From contig OZ026566.1 in assembly GCA_964020155.1 (NCBI GenBank), positions 968,501 to 1,032,500 of the forward strand: 64,000 bases of DNA. Reading direction: 5' to 3'. Positions within the stretch are counted from its first letter, which is position 1. The number at the start of each line of letters is the position of its first letter. The DNA comes from Chondrilla cf. caribensis (Eukaryota > Porifera > Demospongiae > Chondrillida > Chondrillidae). Under the pieces are notes generated by a model. That model was given only the letters and a program-made list of their open reading frames with translations. It had not been told where the DNA came from and did not search any database. Shown piece by piece: positions 54,890-64,000 of this stretch. The position numbers and the translations under genes are program-made.

Positions 54890-57800
54890 ATGAGAATGAA
54901 ACTCCAGCTGTTCCTGTTTTTTCTCCTTCTGAGTTCATATACAGAAGGGTCAAGGTCAGTACTCTTAAGCACAGTATGTACACAACCATTTGAAATAGCA
55001 GTATTATGTATGATATCCACAGTTATACGTAAGTACAACAGAATAAGAATTTATTCTCACACTCAATGCCTGTTCAGTACAGATGACATCTTTTGGCTTC
55101 CAGAAGTGTTCAGAAATACAGTTTTGTTCTGCATGTCTCCTACCTGACCCACTAAGAGACTCATCTTCATTGGAACCGACTACTCACTCCTTCCTACTGC
55201 ACCGAGAATGACCTGCAGGATTTTAACTGTTACGAAATATGAAGAACAAAGCAGCATTTTAACGAAATATACGCTATACTGGGAGCCAAAAGTTTCTTCT
55301 TATGTGAGGACTGTAACATGCAGACCCTCAGTAATGAGACACAGCACTAAAATACATCAATCCATACATACGACACTGTATACTCATCCACAGTCCACTT
55401 TTAACTTAACAAACGATGGTCATTCTGAGTCAGTTCTCGTATACATCACCAGCAATACCTTTTGTCAAGTGTGTGTATGTATTATAAATGCATAACATCA
55501 TTATATCCTATATACTGTGTATAGCTACAATATCAGCACAAATTAATGTTTAATTATTGCTGACATTAAATTTGTTGCTTTCCTCAGAGAACTGGATCCA
55601 ACCACGGATAAACTGATACTTCTGGAAGGAGTGGAATTCCTGGACTTCAGGTGTTGTCTCCCATCATTGTTGAGGGTCAGCAATGGTGCATTTGAAGTCA
55701 TCGAAAATTCAAACGGTCAAGCATTTGTGGCTGCCTCCAACTATCACAAAGGAAAAGTTGTTGAAATCGCCCACGAAGGCTTCGTTGGTACTAACAAAGA
55801 AAATACTGACTTCCGAACATTCTTCACAAATACTCTCAAGTGGATGTCGCTTGGAAAGAACGATAGTTGTGAAGTCCACCTAAAAATAGGCACTGCAGGA
55901 TTCAAGCCTACTCTTCAGAACACAGCAAGAAGATGGTCTACTCTTGCAAACATAACATCTTCTTCTGTTACTGTCAGCAGTAGCACAAGGTTTGAAGAAT
56001 GCGATATCCTTCTTTTAAGCATATATCATGATCGCACTACTGAAGTAGTGAAGTTGATACTAGAGTATGTACGTCAGGGAGGGGGTCTGATAATACTTGG
56101 GCATAACTGGAACCGTAGAAGTACTAAAGCAAATGACTTGACTCTTCCAGCAGGTATTACTGTCACAACGAGAACTACGGGTCAACGCAGTGTTAATGTT
56201 AGTTCTCCCCAACCAGGAGACTCTATACCTTTCATCACACAGGGAGTAGACAATGTTGACTTCGGTGACGTCATCCCATCACTAGTACTCACTCCTGGGA
56301 ATGAAAGCTTTGCTCTCTTCACTAATGAGGAGTGTACCATGCAGCTGGTATCGGGAGCTCACTACGGCCTTGGGAGAGTGATTGTGTTTGGACACGAGAA
56401 CATATTCACGGAAGCCGTGAGCTCGGATCCGAATGACGTCAACAGTACATTCAATGTACTCCTCAACAGTATTCTGTGGTTAGGTAGACACAGAGGGTGT
56501 GAAGTGGAGTATCGATCAGACGCCTTGGATGGATTGGCTCAGAAAATGGCCAACAACATAACAATGAAGAGAAGCAATTTCAACAGTTCATCTTGTCAGT
56601 CCCCTCTCATCCTGGATGTATCCACTGTTATGGAGGAAGATAAGATAAGGAAGGTACAGAATGACGTCTACAATGGGAAAGGTCTTCTGATAGGAGGTCA
56701 CGTTGGTGATAGTAACAAGTGGGTCAACACACTCTTGGAGCCGTTTGGACTTGAAGTACTCCCTAACGTCATGTCTACCTCGCAATTCCCTCAGTTGGAC
56801 CCCACAACTGACAGACTCTTTCTGTTCCACGAAGTTGAATATCTCTCATTCAACACACGGCGACCGGGTGTAATTCAACTCAAACAACACAATGCATTTG
56901 GAGTTGGAGAAGGACCCAATGGAGAGATAGTTATTGCGGCATCATACTACGGGAATGGAAAGGCTCTTGTCATTACACATGAAAGTGTGGCTTCACCGAC
57001 TGGAGACAGTAGCTTCAGGCCGTTCTTACAAAACGCACTGGAGTGGATGTCGCTGGGACAAAACTGTTCCCCGGGTAGCAAAGTTCGTGTGATGACAGAC
57101 GTAAAAATCAGAAAAGGTGTAAGGGACACAATGAAAACCTGGGCCGAGGGCATCGGGTACAGTGGCATGGACGTTGATGCTGAAAGTGAAGATCTTGGAC
57201 AATGCAGCGTCTATGTGGCAACTGTTTACCACAAGTATTCCGTGGCTGCAACAGACAAAATCTTGAACTTTGTTCGCCAGGGAGGAGGAATGATTGCTTT
57301 CGGGCAAAACTATCACAGAAAAAGCTGCTATGCAAATGACTTCACACTGCCAACAGGGATCTATATTACAAAGAGACCACTCGATAGGCGTTTTTCAGCT
57401 GACAACATTTCAAGTGCCACATACTCACCAGGTGACTCGGTACGGTTCATCACTCAGGGAATAGCCTCTGTGAGCTTTGGTGATGTAATCCCTTCATCAG
57501 TAATTGCATTCGCAAATCAATCTTTTGAGGTGTTTACAAATGAAGACGGTATATCTGTTGTATCGGGAGCTCACTACGGCCTTGGGAGAGTGATTGTGTT
57601 CGGACACGAGAACATATTCACGGAAGCCGTGAGCTCGGATCCAAATGACGTCAACAGTACATTCAATGTACTCCTCAACAGTATTCTGTGGTTAGGTAGA
57701 CACAGAGGGTGTGAAGTGGAGTATCGATCAGACGCCTTGGATGGATTGGCTCAGAAAATGGCCAACAACATAACAATGAAGAGAAGCAATTTCAACAGTT

Positions 57801-59224
57801 CATCTTGTCAGTCCCCTCTCATCCTGGATGTATCCACTGTTATGGAGGAAGAGAAGATAAGGGAGGTACAGAATGACGTCTACAATGGGAAAGGTCTTCT
57901 GATAGGAGGTCACGTTGGTGATAGTAACAAGTGGGTCAACACACTCTTGGAGCCATTTGGACTTAAAGTAGAACAAAGTGATACCTTTCCAGGACGTGTT
58001 ACAGCTACCCTCCCTAACACTGACGTTAGTACACTATCGGAAGAGTTCACCGTGCAGGTTGATGCAAGCTACCACACACTGCCTCCTCATCTTCAAGGAC
58101 AATCGATACATGTTTGGAGAACCACAGGAATTTATGCACAAATGTCGCAACCTGTTCGCATTCAGGTACCATCATCCATGGTGGGAAAACAGTTTAAAAT
58201 TCAAATAGGTAGTCACACAGACGATCTCTCGAATGTAACCAAGCTGTACAGGAGTGAGAATCTGGTGTCCACACTTGAAATCACCACAACCTCCGTTGAT
58301 GCCGTTTCACAATTTGGCGGCATGATCTACATTGTGGTCCCGCCTGGTAGCAGCCTCGGACTGGTCAGTGTTGTCATTTCAGGAGGATATCAGGCTCCGA
58401 TCCTCACCCTCGATGAACACAGTAGCACTTTGTTCAAAAACAGAAGTGATCAGTATCACGTTCCATTCAGCGAACTGAGAGGCGAAAGAGTAATTTTAAC
58501 TCTTCCAACAGACTTGTTCAATGGAATGGAGAAACCATCCAACCTCATCCAAATTTATGACGATGTCATTGGACACTACGAACACATTTCTGGAAATACT
58601 GGCTCGAATATCGAAAAGACACTAATCGTCTTGGATGTCCAAACGTCAACTGGGAAACTCCACGGTGGATATCCAGTCGTAGGTCTCATCTCAGACGGAA
58701 CCCTCACAAACCTGACAGCACTTGAGAGCGGGGAAGCTTGGAACGCCCTAACTACCCTAGCACGTCAGTACATTCCGAAGTATTGGAATGCTCCTCTCTC
58801 TGGGGAAGGACTCAGTGATCTTTTCTCTGTGTATGCTTCAGAAAAAGTACTGGAAGGATCTGTGAGTCCCCTTTTGACCACTTCAGCTAGGAATGCTCGG
58901 ATACGTCAGTACATGGCAGGAGGAAAGAATTACAATGGGGAGTGGAATGGACTGACAGCCGCAGAGACCTATCTACAGTTGAGGGAGAGCTTTGGATGGA
59001 ACATGTACGAGGTGCTTCTTCCTCGTTCTGACATCAACGCCCTCCAAACATGCCAGAGTTCCGATGAGGATCTGAGTGATCTCGACAAGTGGGTGATAAG
59101 TACCTCCAAGTTTTCAGGCTACAACCTTTATGACTTCTACAAGAATTACTGGGGTTTGCCCGTAACTTCCAAGGCATTTGATGCAGTGTCTGATCTACCT
59201 GAATGGCCATATGGCCCCGAATAA
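54890..59224 (+). CDS. secreted TCAF / M60-like protein, catalytic motif lost
   Basis: Two exons, 54890-54954 and 55588-59224, join in frame to 1233 residues. Exon 1 is a signal peptide (MRMKLQLFLFFLLLSSYTEG), so the protein is probably secreted, unlike vertebrate TCAF1/2. The first 790 residues hold two tandem modules of the TCAF N-terminal kind, with glycine-rich strands GGGLIILGHNW/GGGMIAFGQNY, LGRVIVFGHENIF (twice) and GKGLLIGGHVGDSNKW (twice). The C-terminal 400 residues match the TCAF M60-like region (QIGSHTDDLSNVT, FGGMIYIVVPPGSSLG, DVQTSTGKLHGGYPVV, LFSVYASEKVL). Where M60 proteases carry HExxH, this protein reads WNALTTLARQY, with no His or Glu, so peptidase activity is not expected. 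Vertebrate TCAFs bind TRPM8; that role cannot be assumed here. Confidence 0.85.
55588..59224 (+). other. large terminal exon with near-identical internal duplication
   Basis: Positions 56348-56758 and 57560-57970 (411 bp each) are nearly identical, with about six mismatches counted by eye. The neighbouring parts of the same two modules share only about half their residues. This points to recent gene conversion or a partial duplication inside the exon. Confidence 0.88.
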
Positions 59225-59225
59225 A
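59220..59225 (+). promoter_or_regulatory. AATAAA overlapping the TCAF-like stop codon
   Basis: The last codons GAA TAA plus AAG spell AATAAA across the stop. It is a poly(A) signal by sequence, but use would leave almost no 3' UTR; other AT-rich candidates lie downstream. Confidence 0.35.
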
Positions 59226-60110
59226 GACTTGGCTATATCATAAGTACCAGCATATCATAATACACTGTATTCAACACAATAATACACACATTTGATTCAC
59301 TAGAGCCGATTGCTATTATTACCTATTTGCTGCTATAACACACTGTATATGCAAGATTTAAATTTCTCTATATACGTATTTCTATGATCATATCCACACA
59401 TTTCAATCATAATATTAACACGTATGTATGTGACAGCTGATATTTGTGAACACACTAATTATCCATTCTCTATAATAATTATATGCACTCTGATTATAGT
59501 GACTTATTTCACTTGTATCATGGATTTACACAAAATTTTCATCTGCTATGTATATTATTATGCTGTTGAAAATTTCAAATGCAATTGTCATTATTATTTG
59601 CACCATTAATTAATCAATAATTATTTAACCAAATTCATCGTTTTAATCACAGCAAGAATTCGTGGTTCCCCGGAGTTTCTTGCGATTTGCAACATAATTG
59701 TGCACTTGACATCGCAACAACATTTGACAAATATCACGATAGTGAGATTAATACAAAAATTATTGTCTTTGTACATTAAAAGATTAGCAGTGGTCTAAGA
59801 GTAAATATAAACACATGAACATAATACTACACATGTGGGGCCACATTGGCACAAACAGTTACATAGTCGGAAGTATAAATACAATATAATATGCTGCTGA
59901 GTATTGGATCTACTATGTCACAATGCCACCATACGGCACATATAATATGTATCGTGCTAATAATGATATACGCAATGAGATCATGCGAGCAAGTGTGTGT
60001 AAACACCATATAAGAATATGTACAAGAAATGGATGCTGACAATATGTACAAGAACATAGAATATCATTACAAATGATACCGATAATAACTTGTGTACTGT
60101 ACTCCTTGTC
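59225..60110. other. convergent intergenic region, AT-rich
   Basis: Between the stop codons of the TCAF-like gene and the MAGUK gene. AT-rich, with no gene or repeat array seen. Confidence 0.6.
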
Positions 60111-63100
60111 TTACACAGGTCGGTCTTCACACCAGATGGCTGGGACCCACTGGACGTCTGTTTCAATCCTCCTCGCCATCTCTATGAGAAAGTCTGAGGC
60201 CACCTGAAGGTCATCGTTCACTATGATCCAGTCGAAATAGTGACTGTATTGAGACTCCATGTTGATGCTTAGCCTGTAAATTTCCTCTAGTTCACTCTCC
60301 TGTTGGCAGAAGTAAACCAACAGTAGTCAGTGTATATGGTGTGTCTGTAGACACACTGAATAGTAGGAAGAGCACCAAGGGAAAGTGTGCCAAGCAAGCA
60401 AACATACACCAGAAGTTTGCAACACAGTGTGCTTGCATGAACACCAACACCCACCCACACCCACACACACGTCACCCCTACTCACACCCACACACACACT
60501 GTACAAACATAAACTCTATAATGGATGTACACATATGTACAGCATATGCATAGTCTCCATTATCACAGAGGTACCAAGGTAGAACTCATCAATCGCCTCA
60601 CCACTGTCCAGTACAGAGACTGGTTAACGTATTATGTACATAAGCATGGTACTGGAGATATAGTAGGAGCTCAGAGCGTTATGAGCAGTGCACACAATCA
60701 ACTCCCAACACATACGTACACACATAATATTATGTTTGTAAAGTAATACTTCACATACTTGGGAGACCAGAGCTCACACACTTGCTAGCACTAGTGTCTA
60801 AAGTGCATGTCTGTAGCAACGTACATCATCGACACACTTACCAAAAATACTTTTTCGTCTCTTCTTCCTTTCCTGTTGGACATTACCTGTCTTGTTGACA
60901 ACATTCTGTCCATCGGTGGGGCCTTGATGAAGATGGTGTACGGCATCATAGCCGCTGATCGGAGGAGCTTTAAGGACTGCGTGATGGAAACATGAAATGA
61001 TACATACATCAGGTAGCGATCATCCAGCTATTCAGTCCAGACAAGCATCGATAAGTGAACAGGAGCAGAGGCATAGGAGTGACCGATCATTAAACAGGGC
61101 TGTTCAGTTGTACAATGAGAATGGTTGATTGTTAACAGAGCTATCTGGTTGTACAAAGAGATCACCTGGGTGTAATGGGATTGACCAGTTGTTTAACAGG
61201 ACTGTTGGGTTGTACTACAGAATCAACTGGTGTTTAAGGGGCCTATTTGGTTGTACAATGGGACTGACTGGGAGAAGCAGACAAGCACACCATACATACC
61301 TGTGGGTGCAGGTCCAGGACTGGGACGCGACCCAATTTCATCAGGTTCATGACGGTTTCTATGGAAATACCATAGAGGTTCCCCTTGTGTTCACCGTATT
61401 CTAAGAAATGCTTATTTCTGATCTCTTTCTCCATCTGTTCTCGTGTTGCAAAGTAGTAATCTTTACCGTTGATCTCACCAAACCGCATTGGCCGACTGGT
61501 GTCTGCAAGCGATGTAGGAGAGGAAGCTACCATCAATTGTAACTACATGCACTGGTCTGACATGTATATGTACATGTGCTATGTGTGCGTACACACATTG
61601 AATGCATTTAGTAGCTAACATACGTATGCAGATACTGCCTGCAGGGAATACTGAACAAGCACACTGCATGTAGTACACACTGAAGATGCACATTGCATGT
61701 AGTACACACTGAGCATGCACATTACACGTAGTACACACTGAACATGTACACTACATGTAGTACACACTGAACATGTACACTACATGTAGTACACACTGAA
61801 CATGCACATTGCATGTAGTACACACTGAACATGCACATTGCATGTAGTACACACTGAACATGTACACTACATGTAGTACACACTGAGCATGCTCATTACA
61901 TGTAGTACACACTGAGCATGCTCATTACATGTAGTACACACTGAGCATGCACATTACATGTGATACACACTGAACATGCATGCTGCATGTAGTACACAGT
62001 GAACATGCACGCTGCATGTAGTACACATTGAACATGCACGCTGCATGTAGTACACACTGAACATGCATTCTGCATGTAGTACACACTCACGGGGGATGCA
62101 GGTGGCATATTGTTCGGGATTGCTGTCTATTAGGCTCTTGATGAGGGTCTTTCTCCCCACTCCAGGAGCTCCTACCAACACAACAAGATGCACATGCACA
62201 ACATGTCAATCATCACAATACTGTGTATGTACACTATGGTACGTGTGTTATAGGTCACAGCATTGTGTGTGAGTACATTACATGTGGCACAGTATGTAAT
62301 GTGTGGCACAGTACATAATGTATGGCACAGTACATAGTGTATGGTACAGTACATAGTGTATGGCACAGTACATTATGTATGGTACAGTACATAGTGTATG
62401 GCACAGTACATTATGTATGGCACAGTACATAGTGTATGGCACAGTACATTATGTATGACACAGTATATAATGTATGGTACAGTACATTATGTATGGCACA
62501 GTACATAGTGTATGGCACAGTATATAATGTATGGCACAGTACATTATGTATGACACAGTACATAGTGTATGATACAGTACATAATGTATGGTACAGTACA
62601 TAGTGTATGGCACAGTACATTATATACGGCACAATATGTACATTATGTATGGCATAGTATTGTATACTGTATAGTACAGTTACCTTTTAATTTTGTCATC
62701 ACATGTATTGAAGAGTACCGTATGTATGCATATTGTACTGTGCAGTATGTGTTGTACATAGGTAGGGATCGCGTGAAGAACTGTAGTATGGTGAGTTGGG
62801 GATGAGAAGGTCATACAGTACAGACTGACCGATGATTGCTATTGGACGTTTTCTCTGAGGGTTCGGTGACAATTTGACCACGTCCTCGTAAACTATAACA
62901 TCTTCTGAACCTGCAAAATTACAACATATGTACACATCTACGAAAGCTAAGTGGAATTCAGCCTGCTGAGAGAGAAAGGAGAAAAGCGAAAAACCGGCAA
63001 CTGCGGGACTCGAACCCAGGGTGTCTGACTAAAGCCGTCATAAACCACTGAGCCACGAAGCCACCACAGAAACCAGCCCTCCACAATTCTCCTTTCATAC

Positions 63101-64000
63101 TACACTGGCGACTACTGCTAACTGCAGTCACACACCAGCGAGTATGAAAGGAGAATTGTGGAGGGCTGGTTTCTGTGGTGGCTTCGTGGCTCAGTGGTTT
63201 ATGACGGCTTTAGTCAGACACCCTGGGTTCGAGTCCCGCAGTTGCCGGTTTTTCGCTTTTCTCCTTTCTCTCTCAGCAGGCTGAATTCCACTTAGCTTTC
63301 GTATCTGTTATACGCCTGCTTACTTATATATGATCATCTATGATTTAAGATTAGATGAAATGATTAAACCCACTAAAAACCGAGTAGACTAGGAGTAGTA
63401 GTGAAGATAGCTAACGAAGTTAGTAAAAATAATCGAACATATGTACACATCAGTGAGTGAGTGTGCAATGTGGCACGTGTATCTGTATGTAGCTGTATAC
63501 ATGTGGATGTGGGCACAAGTGGTCAGCAGTTATGCATTACAGTGTGTGACACTTAGAGAGTAGAGTTCAGGTAGGTGATAAAAAATTCTGCAGGTTTCGT
63601 GATGAATAACCTATGCTTCTGCTTTAAATGCAACTTTTTAGCTAAGGTGCACGTATACGTACTTCACACGTACATACAGTATGTATGTAAATACAAAAGT
63701 ATGTACGTACATGTGTATGTACACGTGTACATGTGTGCATTTGGTGAGGTCTACTGAATGTTATCTCTTTCAATGCAATGGCTTGATGTAAACAAAGATC
63801 TCTGTTCCAAATACCAACCACATATATATATGTACGTATGGTAATGTACTCTGATGAAATTGTTGACATGAAGTAATAAGGAATCCCGAAGTGGTACACT
63901 GGGGGTACAGAAGGCGCTCATACGCATGTCCATCACACATACTCACCATCTTGGAACTGGTCCTGATAGTAGTAGGTTTTACGTTTCTTCTTCTTGATCG
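60111..64000 (-). CDS. MAGUK p55 (MPP) family, guanylate-kinase end, 5' truncated
   Basis: Exons on the minus strand: 64000-63947 (partial at the window edge), 62910-62830, 62171-62091, 61502-61300, 60976-60842, 60299-60111. All are in frame, 247 residues. The order is a basic hinge (KKKKRKTYYYQDQFQDG), an MPP-type linker (VIVYEDVVKL), then the guanylate kinase-like domain: [96 protein letters not shown] and the family C-terminus VQWVPAIW. MPP scaffolds use this domain to bind partners at cell junctions or membranes rather than to phosphorylate GMP. The PDZ, SH3 and L27 parts should lie beyond 64000. The features are mixed between MPP5 and MPP7, so I do not assign a paralogue. Confidence 0.9.
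61640..62090. repeat. 29-bp minisatellite
   Basis: About 15 copies of ATGTAGTACACACTGAACAT plus GCACATTGC in a MAGUK intron, running right up to the donor at 62090 (ACACTCAC on plus, GTGAGTGT in the gene), so the array again includes the donor. Confidence 0.93.
62275..62660. repeat. 19-bp minisatellite
   Basis: About 19 copies of GTATGGCACAGTACATTAT and its TAGTG variant in a MAGUK intron. Confidence 0.93.
62941..63301. mobile_element. 161-bp perfect inverted repeat of a tRNA-like SINE
   Basis: Left arm 62941-63101 and right arm 63141-63301 are exact reverse complements by eye, around a 39-bp loop. Each arm carries TGGCTTCGTGGCTCAGTGG (A-box-like) and CCCTGGGTTCGAGTCCCGC (B-box, GGTTCGANTCC). 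GGTGGCT and AGTTGCC can form a wobble-rich acceptor stem. The tRNA fold is imperfect and there is flanking body sequence (TTTTCGCTTTTCTCCTTTCT), so I call it tRNA-derived SINE sequence, not a tRNA gene. Lies in a MAGUK intron. Confidence 0.8.

Noticed and set aside
55631..55633. GTG as the start of the TCAF-like protein
   Set aside because: Animals start at ATG. An upstream exon with a signal peptide (54890-54954) splices in frame at 55588.
63141..63301. Functional tRNA gene
   Set aside because: A-box-like and B-box-like sequences are present, but the stems are weak, no convincing anticodon arm forms and body sequence extends past both ends; better read as a tRNA-derived SINE.

Overview
This window is animal nuclear DNA. 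Its genes are intron-rich with GT-AG splicing, and each encodes a conserved animal protein. Much of the rest is simple-sequence DNA: (GT)n/(CA)n tracts, more than a dozen minisatellites, short inverted-repeat elements, and AT-rich DNA full of TACGTA/ATGTAC steps. My best guess is an early-branching invertebrate, possibly a sponge, but nothing here proves the phylum.

Layout. (1) 1-6589, + strand: 3' exons of a gene I do not recognise, ending in a Ser/acidic-rich tail. (2) 7586-8530, - strand: an intronless SLC25A16-type mitochondrial carrier. (3) 8698-8910, + strand: a small unassigned ORF. (4) 9071-22226, + strand: SEL1L, rebuilt as 20 exons and 728 residues. (5) 28630-22912, - strand: ZFYVE1/DFCP1, 9 exons, 826 residues. 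(6) 28716-40726, + strand: RTF1, 14 exons, 659 residues, 85 bp from the ZFYVE1 start codon. RTF1 intron 12 holds a same-strand, intronless ankyrin-repeat gene (37727-38986). (7) 53500-41949, - strand: a DUF4062 plus NACHT STAND ATPase of the TTC41/nephrocystin-3 kind, 16 exons, 1369 residues, starting MGCS. (8) 53.9-54.4 kb, - strand: two exon-like segments of an unidentified gene. (9) 54890-59224, + strand: a secreted TCAF/M60-like protein whose HExxH motif is missing. (10) 60111-64000, - strand: the guanylate-kinase end of an MPP (p55) MAGUK that continues past the window.

Reading frame is preserved through every junction I placed in SEL1L, ZFYVE1, RTF1, the NACHT gene, the TCAF-like gene and the MAGUK, which is the main support for those models. 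The genes do not form a pathway. SEL1L (ER-associated degradation) and ZFYVE1 (ER/Golgi/lipid-droplet membranes) both act at endomembranes, RTF1 acts in transcription elongation, and the others look like ordinary neighbours.

The most unusual features are structural. Microsatellites and minisatellites repeatedly start at, or a few bases after, 5' splice sites. A 161-bp perfect inverted repeat carries a tRNA-like, SINE-like unit, and a diverged single copy lies in a SEL1L intron. There is a TA-flanked MITE family with TACAGTG ends, and several minisatellites seem to have grown from such ends. I found no CRISPR array, operon or prokaryote-type system.
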